Below, in pieces: positions 1-8,865 of a DNA stretch of 64,000 nt. Numbering within the stretch: position 1 is the stretch's first letter; each line of letters begins with the position of its first letter. Both the position numbers and the translations under genes were made by a program. This DNA is from Nonomuraea sp. SYSU D8015 (lineage in GTDB: Bacteria; Actinomycetota; Actinomycetes; Streptosporangiales; Streptosporangiaceae), in assembly GCF_008065375.1 (NCBI RefSeq), contig NZ_VJYI01000001.1:434001-498000 (forward strand). The letters run 5' to 3'. The notes under the pieces were generated by a model. It saw only the letters and a program-made list of their open reading frames with translations, was not told the origin of the DNA and did no database searches.

Positions 1-67
1 TGAAGAGCGCGAGCAACACATCCTGCGCCGGCACCGGCAGACGCAACGACGCGGCGCGGTCATCCAT
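1..67 (-). CDS. Partial CDS, N-terminus only, unknown product
   Basis: Reading the minus strand from an ATG whose first base is at 67 gives an open frame of 22 residues (MDDRAASLRLPVPAQDVLLALF) that runs off the left edge. Nothing diagnostic is visible in so few residues. A second ATG at 63 opens another frame that is rich in Cys and Arg and looks non-coding. The call rests only on the plausible composition and the open frame, so the product is unknown and the gene itself is uncertain. Confidence 0.35.
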   Translation of the reverse strand, partial: MDDRAASLRLPVPAQDVLLALF

Positions 68-333
68 GCCGCGATCCTACGGTTCCCGCGCGCGAGAACA
101 CTCCGCCCAGACGCGCGACCGGCTACGACGACGGGCGTACCCGGACATGAGTCGGCTACGCAGAACTGCGTAGAGGCTGCCGTCCGCTGTCGGAGGCCGC
201 AGCTGCCTCGACGGCGCGACGATCGGTTCCGTGAAGCCCCCTGGCGCTCGTCACCGGAGCCTCGGCCGGCATAGGCCGAGTCCCCGCGATGTACACGCTG
301 CGGGCGCCCGTCATTCGACCGAAAGGATCCTCA

Positions 334-726
334 ATGTCCGTCCTGTTTGCGCTTGCCGCACAGGCGGCCTCGCCAGTCTGTACGACGCCGGCAGAATGCG
401 CAGGCCAGGGTGTCGATACTTTCCTCGGGACCCCTGAGCGAATCTGGGCCAGTGTGGCCGCACTGGTGGCGCTGGGCGGCGTGGTCATTGGCTGGCTGGC
501 GCTGCGCTCGGTCCGTCGTCTCGGCAACGGCGGGAGGAGAGGAGCCATCGTGGCCCTGGTGGCGGGGCTGACGGGTGGGCTCAACGGCGCGGTGAAGCTG
601 GCTGTCGCCGACGGTGGTCTCGGCACCGGCAATGGAGTGTTCGGGGCGGCCGTGGCCCTGGCAATGGGGCTGGTCGGCACGGTCCTCGGCGGGCTGGCTG
701 TGGCCCGCTCCCGCCGCACCGCCTGA
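334..726 (+). CDS. Small membrane protein, DUF6223-like
   Basis: The product has 130 residues. It shows an N-terminal hydrophobic stretch ending in Ala-rich sequence (possible signal peptide), a transmembrane segment near residues 38-56, an Arg-rich loop (RSVRRLGNGGRRG) and two more hydrophobic segments separated by ADGGLGTGNGVFG. The Arg loop, the DGG.GTGNG motif and the terminal ARSRR resemble the actinobacterial DUF6223 family, whose function is unknown. I chose ATG 334 over the upstream ATG at 289 because GAAAGGA lies at 321-327 at proper spacing and the upstream stretch is not membrane-like. It is monocistronic, with nothing obviously related beside it. Confidence 0.75.
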   Translation: MSVLFALAAQAASPVCTTPAECAGQGVDTFLGTPERIWASVAALVALGGVVIGWLALRSVRRLGNGGRRGAIVALVAGLTGGLNGAVKLAVADGGLGTGNGVFGAAVALAMGLVGTVLGGLAVARSRRTA

Positions 727-971
727 TCCGGGCCCCGCACCGGGCCAGACCTTGCTCCGCAACGGCGAACGATCATGAGCGTCAGTTCGAACCCGCCGTC
801 CCCTGTCGGCTGCGACTCCTCCGATGCGCACAGAGTCAGCGACCGTCGCTGACGCGTGCCGGCCCGGAGTGGGCATCGTTGGCCCACCACCCAGGCGGTC
901 AACGGGTGGGGGAGCAGGGCGGTGGTAGACGGGCTCTCGCGGAAAAGGATCTCCAGGCGTAGCGTGGCGGT

Positions 972-1868
972 ATGCGGCAGGCACACGCGGAAGACGCACG
1001 GACCGAAGCCAGGCGGATCGTACGCAACCTGCTGGGCGAGGAGCGTCCGACCGCCGACACCCTGATCGCGGACGTACGCCCCGTGCTCGGCGACGACCGG
1101 ACCGACCGCACGCTCGCACTGGCCCTCGGCGCCTCGCTCACCAGGCGCTCCGCCGAGCTGGCCGCGATCGCCGCGCTGCTGGTCGGCACCCGGGAGCTCG
1201 GCGCGGAGTGGTGGAGCCGGCCCAGGGGCGGCAAGCTGCCGCCGCCCGACGAGGTGGTGCGTACGGCCGTCGCGATCGAGCCATGGACCGATCTGACCGC
1301 GCTGGAGATGCTCGCCGCGTGGATCTCCGACGACGCCGCCGACCAGCTGTGGGGCCGGCCCGTGGCGGAGGTCGACCTCAACTCCTGGCAGGCCGAGGAC
1401 CGCTTCGACCTGCCGCAGGGGGTGAAGCCCGGGCAGCGGCTGGTGGTCCACTTCGACGCGGGCGGGCGGCTCGACGCGGTCGTCACCCGGCGGCCCGACG
1501 AGGATCTCGGCTCCAACCTGGACTTCCACTCCCTGCGATACTCACGGCCCGCCGAGGCGCAGTGGAGCTGGGGCGTGGCGGCCGGGCTCGGCCCGCACCG
1601 GCTGCCGGGGGAGCACCCCGACCCGTACGCCCGCGAGGTGTCCGCCGACGCCGCGGGCATCCTGCGCGCCTGGGCGATCCGCCACGGCGCCACCCGGGAT
1701 CAGCTCGGCGAGCGCTGGCAGACGGTCGGTGACGTGGTGGCCGCCATCGAGCGGGTGGACTGGATGTGGCGCAGCGGCGAGTGGTTCGGCTGGTGGCGCG
1801 GCGCGTCGGCGCTGGTGGACGACTCGGCGTACCTTCCGTACCGGCTGGAGGAGCTCGCCGCCGGCTGA
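972..1868 (+). CDS. Conserved-looking hypothetical protein, soluble
   Basis: The product has 298 residues, is acidic, and has no signal peptide or membrane segment. The N-terminal third is helical and Arg/Ala-rich. The middle holds a Trp-rich part (EWWSRPRGGKLPPPDE) and a beta-rich part (VKPGQRLVVHFDAGGRLDAVVTRRPDED). The C-terminus contains DWMWRSGEWFGWWRG. I do not recognise a family. Start ATG 972 has no good ribosome binding site, although GTG-rich sequence just upstream leaves other starts possible. It stands alone between the DUF6223-like gene and the thioredoxin-like gene. Codon use (strong G/C at position three) and length support a real gene. Confidence 0.75.
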   Translation: MRQAHAEDARTEARRIVRNLLGEERPTADTLIADVRPVLGDDRTDRTLALALGASLTRRSAELAAIAALLVGTRELGAEWWSRPRGGKLPPPDEVVRTAVAIEPWTDLTALEMLAAWISDDAADQLWGRPVAEVDLNSWQAEDRFDLPQGVKPGQRLVVHFDAGGRLDAVVTRRPDEDLGSNLDFHSLRYSRPAEAQWSWGVAAGLGPHRLPGEHPDPYAREVSADAAGILRAWAIRHGATRDQLGERWQTVGDVVAAIERVDWMWRSGEWFGWWRGASALVDDSAYLPYRLEELAAG

Positions 1869-1940
1869 CGACCGCGCCGACCTGCGGAACCGGCCGCCGC
1901 CTGAGGAATCCCCGGCGGTGGCCCGGGGTTGTGCTTGGTC

Positions 1941-2612
1941 ATGAAGGTTGAGATTTTCTCCGACGTCGCGTGCCCCTGGTGCTACATCGGGCACGTCAGG
2001 TTCGCCAGGGCCGCCGAGCGGTTCCGGGCCAAGGGCGGCACGATCGAGGTGACGATGCGCCCCTACCAGCTCAATCCCGACGCCCCGGCGGAGGGTGAGC
2101 CGCTGATCTCGTATCTGGAGCGCAAGTTCGGGCCGGACGCCCGGCAGATGGTCCAGCGGGTCACCGGCATCGCCGCCGCCGACGGCCTGGAGATGCACCA
2201 GGACAGGGCCGTGAGCGCCAACACGTTCGAGGCGCATCGCCTCATCGAGGTGGCCACCCTCCAGGGGCTCGGCGGCGAGATGGCCGAGCGGCTGTTCCGT
2301 GCGTACTTCAGCGAGGGACTGAACGTGGCCGACGCGGACGTGCTGGCCAAGCTGGCGGCCGAGGTCGGGGTACGGGACTCCGGCGAGGGCGCCGAGGAGG
2401 TGCGCGAGCAGCTCGGCAGGGCGCGGGCGCTCGGGATCACCGGCGTGCCGCTGTTCCTGTTCGAAGGCCAGTACGCGGTGTCGGGCGCACAGCCCGAGGA
2501 CACCTTCGCGGCCGCCATCGACGAGGTGGCCGAGCGTACCGGGCAGACGCCGATCACCCAGCTGGCCGCCCCCGCGGACGGCTGCGACGAGGACGGTTAC
2601 TGCGCGATCTGA
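1941..2612 (+). CDS. DsbA-family / FrnE-like thiol oxidoreductase
   Basis: The product has 223 residues and a thioredoxin fold of the cytoplasmic FrnE type. The active-site CPWC motif is at residues 11-14 in IFSDVACPWCYIGH. The cis-Pro region GVPLFLFEGQYAVSGAQPEDTF near the C-terminus matches the family, which closes the thioredoxin fold there after a helical insertion. FrnE-type proteins act as disulfide isomerases or oxidoreductases; the substrate is not evident here. An in-frame TTG at 1929 would add four residues, but ATG 1941 fits the family start. The 3' end overlaps the convergent LLM oxidoreductase by 16 bp. Confidence 0.9.
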   Translation: MKVEIFSDVACPWCYIGHVRFARAAERFRAKGGTIEVTMRPYQLNPDAPAEGEPLISYLERKFGPDARQMVQRVTGIAAADGLEMHQDRAVSANTFEAHRLIEVATLQGLGGEMAERLFRAYFSEGLNVADADVLAKLAAEVGVRDSGEGAEEVREQLGRARALGITGVPLFLFEGQYAVSGAQPEDTFAAAIDEVAERTGQTPITQLAAPADGCDEDGYCAI

Positions 2613-3466
2613 TCGATGATCTCCTCGGCCGCCCAGGTGGCCGCGCCGTCGGGGAAGGGCGGCAGCAGGTTGATCACGATGTGCGTGATGCCGAGGTCCA
2701 GGAGCCGCCGGATCTCCGTACGGGCCGCCGCCGGCTCGTCGTACGAGACCATGATCTGCGTGGAGCGCACGATCTCGGCCGGGTCGCGCCCGATCTCCGC
2801 GCATCGCGCGTCCAGCGCCTTGGACCGCTCGGCGATGAACTCCAGCGAATTGTGCGGTGGTCCGGGGACGTTCCAGAGGTCGGCATGCCGTGCCACCACG
2901 CCGAGGGTCCTGTCGCCCCATCCGCCGATCAGCAGCGGCGGGCGGCGGGCCGGCTTGGGCTCGCAAACGGCGTCGCGCAGCCGGTGGTAGCGCCCGTCGA
3001 AGTCGAACCGGACCTCCGTCCACAGCCGCTTGATGATGGCGCAGGCCTCGTCCAGCCGGGCCACGCCCTCGCCGGGTGAGACGACGGGCAGCCCGTACGC
3101 GTTGTACTCCCGGGGGACGTGGACGTCGCCCGGCTGCCGCGTGCCGCCGACCCCGAGGCCGAGCACGAGCCGTCCCGGCGCGATCGCGTCCACGGTGGCC
3201 GCCATCTTCGCCAGCAGGGCGGGAGGCCTGGTCATGTTGCTCGTCACCAGGTGCCCGAAGGCGATGCGCTCCGTCCGCGCCGCCAGCGCCGCCAGCATCG
3301 TCCATCCTTCGTGGATGTCGCCGTCCGCCGGGCCGAACAGCGGCACCAGGTGGTCCCAGAGCCAGATGTGCTCGATGGCCGGGATGGAGTCGGCCTCCTG
3401 CCAGACGCGCAGCAACTCGCCGTAGGTGACGCGGACGGGGACGGTCTTGATCCCGAAACTCGGCAT
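2597..3466 (-). CDS. LLM-class flavin-dependent oxidoreductase (F420-type)
   Basis: The product has 289 residues and is a luciferase-like TIM barrel. Family hallmarks are WLWDHLVPLF near residue 36, an ERIAFGHLVTSNMTRPPALLAKMAATVDAIAPGR region read in parts, GLGVGG, and RPPLLIGGWGDRT followed by ARHADLWN. Proteins with this pattern usually use coenzyme F420, though FMN is possible. The substrate is unknown. It is divergent from the MarR-type gene at 3529. The 62-bp gap between them carries a palindrome (3481-3493), so MarR control of this gene is likely. It converges with the FrnE-like gene and overlaps it by 16 bp. Confidence 0.9.
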   Translation of the reverse strand: MPSFGIKTVPVRVTYGELLRVWQEADSIPAIEHIWLWDHLVPLFGPADGDIHEGWTMLAALAARTERIAFGHLVTSNMTRPPALLAKMAATVDAIAPGRLVLGLGVGGTRQPGDVHVPREYNAYGLPVVSPGEGVARLDEACAIIKRLWTEVRFDFDGRYHRLRDAVCEPKPARRPPLLIGGWGDRTLGVVARHADLWNVPGPPHNSLEFIAERSKALDARCAEIGRDPAEIVRSTQIMVSYDEPAAARTEIRRLLDLGITHIVINLLPPFPDGAATWAAEEIIDQIAQ

Positions 3467-3480
3467 TGTGAATCAGCTCC

Positions 3481-3493
3481 ACTGATTATCAGT
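3481..3493. promoter_or_regulatory. Putative MarR operator between divergent genes
   Basis: ACTGAT-T-ATCAGT is a perfect 6+6 bp inverted repeat with a one-base centre. It sits in the 62-bp gap between the LLM oxidoreductase and the MarR-family gene. Half-site copies surround it: AATCAG at 3471-3476 and ACTGATGAT at 3497-3505. Position, symmetry and the adjacent MarR gene support an autoregulatory operator controlling both promoters. Confidence 0.6.
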
Positions 3494-3528
3494 AACACTG
3501 ATGATTACCGTAGTGCGAGAATGGGCAC

Positions 3529-3933
3529 GTGTCGAGACGTCGCCTGGGTTACCTGCTCAAGCACGCGTCGCTGCGGCTGGCGGAGGTGACGGGGCCGGCG
3601 CTGGAGCCGTACGGCATCGACGGCCGCGAGCTCGCCGTGCTCACCACACTCGACACCGCTGAGCCGCTGTCGCAGCAGGAGGCGGCCCAGCGGCTGGGCA
3701 TCGACCGCACCACGATGGTCGCCATGATCGACGCCCTCGAGGCCAAGAAGCTCGTCGCCCGCCGGCCGCACCCCGGCGACCGGCGCAAGAACGCCGTCGA
3801 GCTGACCGAGCGCGGGCACGACACGCTGCGCGCCGCCGTGCCCGCCGTGGAGGAGGCGGAGGAGCGTTTCCTCGCCTCCCTCTCGGGCGAGGAGGCCCGC
3901 CTGCTCAGAGACGTACTGAGCCGCCTAGTGTGA
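3529..3933 (+). CDS. MarR-family transcriptional regulator
   Basis: The product has 134 residues. It has the MarR layout: N-terminal dimerisation helix, a winged helix from about residue 47 (SQQEAAQRLGIDRTTMVAMIDALEAKKLV), the wing RRPHPGDRRKNAVELTERG, and a C-terminal helix pair. The start is GTG 3529. It is divergent from the LLM oxidoreductase gene with an inverted repeat between them, so it probably represses that gene and itself in response to a small ligand. Its last 9 bp overlap the convergent thymidine kinase gene. The ligand is not predictable. Confidence 0.93.
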   Translation: MSRRRLGYLLKHASLRLAEVTGPALEPYGIDGRELAVLTTLDTAEPLSQQEAAQRLGIDRTTMVAMIDALEAKKLVARRPHPGDRRKNAVELTERGHDTLRAAVPAVEEAEERFLASLSGEEARLLRDVLSRLV

Positions 3934-4527
3934 CCTCGTCACGGGCGCGCCGCCCTCGCCGAGCTGGCCGGAGCGGTGGTGGCGGCGGCAGAGCACCTGG
4001 TAGCGCACGGGCGAGGCGTCGGTGTCGCCGATCACGACCTGCTCGCCGGTCCGCGCCATCACCCCGCCCACGACCCTCGCGTTGAGCTGACCCGGCCGTC
4101 CGCACCAGCACAGCACCTCGACCTGCAGCCGGCACACCTCGTCGGCCAGCTCGAACAGCCGCTGCGCCGCCGGGAACATCACGGAGCGGAAGTCGGAGGC
4201 CAGGCCGAACGCGTACACGTCCACACCGTGCTCGTCCACCAGGTCGGCGAGCTGCTCGATCTGCTCTACCGTGTAGAAGCACGCCTCGTCGCAGATCAGG
4301 TAGTCCACCCGGTCGCGCGCCGCCGTCACCAGGCTGACGAGGTCGAGCGAGTCGTCCACCTCGATGGCCTCCAGCCCGAGCCCGATCCGGCTGGTGATCT
4401 TGGGTCCGCCCGACCGGTCGTGCTTGGTCAGCACCAGGCCCCGCCGTCCCTGCCGCCGGTGGTTGTAGTTCATCTGAAGCGCCAGGGTGGACTTCCCGCA
4501 ATCCATGGGGCCGAAGTAGAACTTCAT
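3925..4527 (-). CDS. tdk: Thymidine kinase (type II)
   Basis: The product has 200 residues and phosphorylates thymidine to dTMP in the salvage pathway. It opens MKFYFGPMDCGKSTLALQMN, with the P-loop GPMDCGKST at residues 6-14. DEACF matches the type II DE-F motif. The C-terminal zinc-binding pairs are LCWCGRPGQ and CRRHH. The frame stays open to an ATG at 4629, but those extra 34 residues are unlike the family. ATG 4527 places MKFYFG at the usual N-terminus and has AGGGA upstream, so I start there. It is convergent with the MarR gene (9 bp overlap) and divergent from the small membrane protein at 4659. Confidence 0.92.
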   Translation of the reverse strand: MKFYFGPMDCGKSTLALQMNYNHRRQGRRGLVLTKHDRSGGPKITSRIGLGLEAIEVDDSLDLVSLVTAARDRVDYLICDEACFYTVEQIEQLADLVDEHGVDVYAFGLASDFRSVMFPAAQRLFELADEVCRLQVEVLCWCGRPGQLNARVVGGVMARTGEQVVIGDTDASPVRYQVLCRRHHRSGQLGEGGAPVTRSH

Positions 4528-4658
4528 TACGGCATCCCTGGCACCAGACGGCACAGCAGACAAGGCAGACGATTCAGTCACGGGCCGCCAGCTTAGTGGC
4601 TTGGCTTGTTCTAGGACCTCGTGGGACATTTTCCCCCTGAGGTTTTGGAGGAACTGTG

Positions 4659-5027
4659 GTGACCGATAAACCCGCGTCGCTCGACGCGATGATGAAGCAG
4701 GACGACTTGACGGCGGCCCAGGCTGACGCGACGCGCTGGCGTTACGGCTTCCTCGTGGTCGTGGCGGGCATCGTCGCGGTCCTGGCCGCCTTCGGCGCCG
4801 CTGTGTTCGCCTCTGCGGAATTCGCCCCGCTCTTCGCCGGGGTGGCCGGAGTGATCGGTACCATCATCGGAGCGTATTTCGGGGTGCAGGCCGGGCAATC
4901 GGGGAAGGCCAGGGTCGAAGCCGAGCTCGCAAGGTCCCAGGAGATGGTGGTACGCCTGGCGGCCTACGTCGGGACGGAGAACGCGCCCCGAGTCATCGAC
5001 GAAGTGCTCGGCCGACGCCGAAGCTGA
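4659..5027 (+). CDS. Small two-helix membrane protein upstream of hyuA
   Basis: The product has about 122 residues. It contains two hydrophobic segments, YGFLVVVAGIVAVLAAFGAAVF and FAPLFAGVAGVIGTIIGAYFGV, then an amphipathic C-terminal helix with Lys/Glu/Arg. GGAGGA at 4647-4652 favours GTG 4659, although GTG 4656 is also possible. It ends 6 bp before hyuA and is probably cotranscribed with it. I do not recognise the family. The layout resembles small membrane proteins with a cytoplasmic coiled tail. A link to hydantoinase function is only suggested by position. Confidence 0.75.
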   Translation: MTDKPASLDAMMKQDDLTAAQADATRWRYGFLVVVAGIVAVLAAFGAAVFASAEFAPLFAGVAGVIGTIIGAYFGVQAGQSGKARVEAELARSQEMVVRLAAYVGTENAPRVIDEVLGRRRS

Positions 5028-5033
5028 GGAGCC

Positions 5034-7034
5034 ATGCGTAGCGTCCGTATCGGAGTGGACACTGGGGGCACGTTCACCGACGTGGTCGCGGTGGACGAGC
5101 AGACCGGTGAGATCCTCACCACGAAGACCCCCTCGACCCCCGGGAACCCGGCGGACGGGTTCCTCGCGGGCATCGCGAAGCTGGGCGAGCTGGACGTCGG
5201 CTCCATCGTGCACGGCACCACGGTGGCCACGAACCAGCTGCTGGAGGACCGGATCGGGAACCTCGGGTTCATCACGACCGAGGGTTTCGAGTTCATCCTG
5301 GAGATCGCCAGGCAGAGCGTGCCCGACGGCTACGGCAACTCCTACTTCTGGGTCAAGCCGCCCAGGATCGTTCCCGTGCACCTGGTGAAGACCGTCGGAG
5401 GGCGGCTCGACCACCTGGGCAACGAGGTCTGGCCGTTCTCGGAGGAGCAGGCCGTGGAGGTGGCCCGCTGGTTCCGCGCCAGGCGCATCACCGCGATCGG
5501 CGTGTGCTTCCTGCACTCGTACGCCAACCCCGAGCACGAGCGCCGCATGCGCGAGGTGCTGTGGCGCGAGCACCCCGAGGCGGTGATCTCGCTTTCGAGC
5601 GACGTGCTGCGCGAATACCGCGAGTACGAACGCTCGGTCACCACCCTCGTCGACGCCGCCGTCAAACCCGCCATGCGCGGCTACCTCGCCAACCTGTCCG
5701 CCCGCCTGGGCCGGCCGTTCTCGGTCATGAAGTCCAACGGCGGCATCCTGTCGGCCCGCGAGGTCGTCAACCAGCCGATCACCACCGTCCTGTCCGGCCC
5801 CGCGGCGGGCGCGCTCGGCGCCGCGCTCATCGCCTCCACGGCCGGGCACAAGTCGGTGATCACCCTGGACGGCGGCGGCACCTCCACCGACGTGGCCGTG
5901 GTGATCGACGGCGAGCCGTCCATCACCACCGAGGGCGCCGTCGGCCGCTATCCGTGCAAGATCCCGATGATCGACATCATCACCGTCGGCGCGGGCGGCG
6001 GCTCGATCGCCTGGATCTCGCCCGAGGGCACGCTCAAGGTCGGCCCCAAGTCCGCCGGCGCCGACCCCGGACCGCTCTGCTACGGCAGGGGCGGGACGGA
6101 GGTGACGGTCACCGACGCGCACGTCTTCCTCGGCCGGATCCCTCCCCACCTGCTCGGCGGCGAGATCCCGCTGGACGCCGACGCGGCCCGCCAGGGCATC
6201 GAGGCGCTCGCCGACAAACTCGGCCTCAGCCCCGAGCGCACCGCGACCGGGATCCTGGAGATCAGCGCGTTCAACCAGAGCAACGCCATCCGGCAGCTCA
6301 CCGTCAAGCGCGGGCTCGACGTGCGGGACTTCCCGCTGGTGACGTTCGGCGGGTCGGGGCCGCTGCTGGCGTGCCGGCTGATCGACATCCTCGGCCTGCC
6401 GTCGGTCGTCGTCCCGCGCGACCCCGGGAACGTTTCAGCGTTCGGGCTGCTCACGGTGGACGTCAAGAACGACTACGTCCGCACGTACGTCACCCGCGAC
6501 CTCTCGCTCGGCAAGGCGGCCGAGATCTTCCACGACCTGGAACATCAGGCCGGCGAGGCGCTGGACCGCGAGGGCTTCGACGACCCGGTGTACATGCGCA
6601 GCGCCGACCTGCGCTACTACGGCCAGGGCTACGAGGTCCGCGTCCCCGCCCCCTCCGGCGAGATCGACGCCGAGTGGCAGGCCCAGGTGATCGAGCGCTT
6701 CCACGAGGCGCACGAGAAGCTCTACGGGTACGCCTACCGCGACGACCCCCGCCACGGCATCGAATGGGTGAACCTTCGCGTCTCCGGCATCGGCCCCATC
6801 ACCCGCCCGACCATCCGCCCCCTGGACAAGCCCGGCAACGGCGCCACGTCCGTCCGCCCCGTGCACTTCGACGAGACCCGCGACACCCCGATCCACCAGC
6901 GCGCCGCGCTCGGCCCCGGCGCCACCGTCAAGGGGCCGGCGATCATCGAGGAGTACGGCTCGACGATCCCCATCCACCCCGGCTTCACCGCCACCGTCGA
7001 CCCGTACGGAAACGTGGAGGTCAAGCGTGACTGA
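5034..7034 (+). CDS. hyuA: Hydantoinase/oxoprolinase family subunit A (HyuA-like)
   Basis: The product has 666 residues and is the ATP-binding subunit of the HyuA/HyuB (N-methylhydantoinase, 5-oxoprolinase, acetone carboxylase-like) family. Seen: N-terminal RIGVDTGGTFTDVVAVDE, HGTTVATNQLLE, LSGPAAGALGAALIA, the second phosphate motif LDGGGTSTDVAVV, TVGAGGGSIAW and SAGADPGPLCYGRGG, all in the family order of an ASKHA-type fold. The length is normal. It overlaps hyuB by 8 bp, so the two subunits are co-translated. The family opens cyclic amides or carboxylates ketones using ATP, and the substrate cannot be told from sequence. No regulator is adjacent. Confidence 0.92.
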   Translation: MRSVRIGVDTGGTFTDVVAVDEQTGEILTTKTPSTPGNPADGFLAGIAKLGELDVGSIVHGTTVATNQLLEDRIGNLGFITTEGFEFILEIARQSVPDGYGNSYFWVKPPRIVPVHLVKTVGGRLDHLGNEVWPFSEEQAVEVARWFRARRITAIGVCFLHSYANPEHERRMREVLWREHPEAVISLSSDVLREYREYERSVTTLVDAAVKPAMRGYLANLSARLGRPFSVMKSNGGILSAREVVNQPITTVLSGPAAGALGAALIASTAGHKSVITLDGGGTSTDVAVVIDGEPSITTEGAVGRYPCKIPMIDIITVGAGGGSIAWISPEGTLKVGPKSAGADPGPLCYGRGGTEVTVTDAHVFLGRIPPHLLGGEIPLDADAARQGIEALADKLGLSPERTATGILEISAFNQSNAIRQLTVKRGLDVRDFPLVTFGGSGPLLACRLIDILGLPSVVVPRDPGNVSAFGLLTVDVKNDYVRTYVTRDLSLGKAAEIFHDLEHQAGEALDREGFDDPVYMRSADLRYYGQGYEVRVPAPSGEIDAEWQAQVIERFHEAHEKLYGYAYRDDPRHGIEWVNLRVSGIGPITRPTIRPLDKPGNGATSVRPVHFDETRDTPIHQRAALGPGATVKGPAIIEEYGSTIPIHPGFTATVDPYGNVEVKRD

Positions 7035-8835
7035 TCCCATCCTCATCGAGATCGTCGAGGGCACCCTGGCCTCCGTCGAGAAGGAGGTGGAGACGGCCAT
7101 CGCCCGCACGGCGCGCTCGCCGATGATCCGCGACGCGCACGACTTCCGCGCCGGCATCCACGACGCGCGCCTGCGCAAGCTGACCGGCCGCTCCTACAGC
7201 GCGCTGGTCCAGCCGATCGTGCGCGACTTCCCCATCGAGACGATGAAGCCCGGCGACGTCTACTTCCACAACGACGTCTACCTCTCCGAGGGCGGCATCG
7301 GCCACCTGCCGGACCTGTGCGTGACCGTGCCGGTGTTCCACGAGGGGGAGGTGGTGGCGTTCGTGCAGGCGTTCGGCCACCACGACGACATCGGCGGCTC
7401 CGTGCCGGGCTCCATGCCCTCGCACGCCCGCTCGGTGTACGAGGAGGGCCTGATGGTCCCGCCGATCAAGCTGTGGGACCAGGGCGTGCCGAACGAGGCC
7501 GCGCTGCGCATCATGACCCGAAACTCCCGCATGCCCGACTCGCTGGCCGGCGACCTGGACGCGGAGTGCTCGGCGTGCCTCATGGGGGCGCGGCGGCTGG
7601 GCGAGCTGTTCGAGCGGTACGGCAAGCAGGCGGTCGTGGAGTGCTTCGACGCGATCATCTCCAAGACCACGGAGACGTTCCGCAGGGAGCTGCTGTCGAA
7701 GATCCCCGAGGGGACGTACGTGTGGGAGGACTACGCCGAGCACGACGGCGTGGACGAGCCGCGCCTGCACACCCAGCGCATCACGCTCACCGTCGACCAC
7801 TCCGCCGAGTCGCCGCTGACGATCGACTTCACCGGCACGTCGCCGCAGGCCAAGGGCCCGATCAACCACGCGGGCGACTACGCCGACGGCGTGTTCCTGA
7901 AGAAGTGGCTGGCCCCGGTGCTGCGCAACCTGGCCGACACGCCGGAGCGGATGGCGGAGCTCGACGTCAACGAGGGCGTCGTGCCGCTCATCAAGATGAT
8001 CTTCCCGGAGAAGGGCACACTCCTCACGCCGATCTTCCCGGCGCCCACGAACGCCCGCACGTTCGTCATCCTGCGCCTGCTCGGCGTGCTCGCCGGCGTC
8101 CTGGCCAAGGCCACCGGCGGGCGCATGCCCGCCGACCAGGAGACCATCCGCTACACGGGCGTGTACGGCACGGACGCCGAAGGGCAGCCGTACCTCATGC
8201 GGGAGGTCCTGGGCGGCGGCTCCGGCGGGCGCTGGTACGCCGACGGCGAGGACACCATCCACGTGGTGCCGGACTCGCGCAACATCCCGGTGGAGTTCGC
8301 CGAGGCCCGCTGGCCGTTCCGGGTGGAGCGGCTCGGGCTGGCCTGCGACTCCGGCGGGCCGGGGATGTTCAGGGGCGGGCTCGGTTACGACAAGCACATC
8401 AGGATGCTGCGGGACGCCTCGTACATGTCGATCGCCGACCGCTCGATCCTGTCCTGCTGGGGTGTCAACGGCGGCCTGGCCGGACGGCCGTTCCGGGTGG
8501 AGATCGGCGGCAAGGAGATGGAGGGCCTGGTGGACGACCACCCCGTCCAGGCGGGCGAGGTCATCCGCATCCGGACCACCGGGGGCGGCGGCTGGGGCTC
8601 GCCGTACGACCGGGATCCGCGGGCGGTGGCGGCCGACGTCCGCGACGGGAAGGTGTCGATCGCCGGCGCCCTGGGGGACTACGGGGTGGTGCTGGACGGG
8701 GACCGGATCGACGAGCAGGCCACTGCCGAACTGCGGGCCACCCTGCGGCCTCCGGCGGACCGGTTCTTCGATCGGGGGCCGGGATACGCGAAGTTGTCCG
8801 GCGGGCGGACGCTCGCGGAGGTGGACGAATTGTGA
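7027..8835 (+). CDS. hyuB: Hydantoinase B/oxoprolinase family subunit (HyuB-like)
   Basis: The product has 602 residues. It is the partner of the preceding HyuA-like protein and starts at GTG 7027 inside its 3' end. Family features are IEIVEGTLASVEKEVETAIARTARSP near the N-terminus, DFRAGIHDARLR, PGDVYFHNDVYLSEGGIGHLPD, FGHHDDIGGSVPGSMP, SPLTIDFTGTSPQAKGPIN and the Gly-rich C-terminal RIRTTGGGGWGSPYDRDP. This subunit carries the ring-opening or carboxylation chemistry with HyuA. The length is typical. The heterodimer is cytoplasmic. Specific substrates (hydantoins, 5-oxoproline, ketones) remain open. Confidence 0.92.
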   Translation: MTDPILIEIVEGTLASVEKEVETAIARTARSPMIRDAHDFRAGIHDARLRKLTGRSYSALVQPIVRDFPIETMKPGDVYFHNDVYLSEGGIGHLPDLCVTVPVFHEGEVVAFVQAFGHHDDIGGSVPGSMPSHARSVYEEGLMVPPIKLWDQGVPNEAALRIMTRNSRMPDSLAGDLDAECSACLMGARRLGELFERYGKQAVVECFDAIISKTTETFRRELLSKIPEGTYVWEDYAEHDGVDEPRLHTQRITLTVDHSAESPLTIDFTGTSPQAKGPINHAGDYADGVFLKKWLAPVLRNLADTPERMAELDVNEGVVPLIKMIFPEKGTLLTPIFPAPTNARTFVILRLLGVLAGVLAKATGGRMPADQETIRYTGVYGTDAEGQPYLMREVLGGGSGGRWYADGEDTIHVVPDSRNIPVEFAEARWPFRVERLGLACDSGGPGMFRGGLGYDKHIRMLRDASYMSIADRSILSCWGVNGGLAGRPFRVEIGGKEMEGLVDDHPVQAGEVIRIRTTGGGGWGSPYDRDPRAVAADVRDGKVSIAGALGDYGVVLDGDRIDEQATAELRATLRPPADRFFDRGPGYAKLSGGRTLAEVDEL

Positions 8836-8865
8836 GGAGTTAATCACGCTTCGTGAGAGCGACCT

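Noticed and set aside
727..752. Terminator after the DUF6223-like gene
   Set aside because: GGCCC/GGGCC forms only a 5-bp stem with no U-tract, too weak to call.
1542..3482. 646-residue minus-strand open frame
   Set aside because: Shadow frame over the thioredoxin-like and LLM oxidoreductase genes, with composition typical of out-of-frame GC-rich sequence.
4528..4629. N-terminal extension of thymidine kinase
   Set aside because: The 34 extra residues do not resemble the family, and ATG 4527 has a ribosome binding site and gives the standard start.
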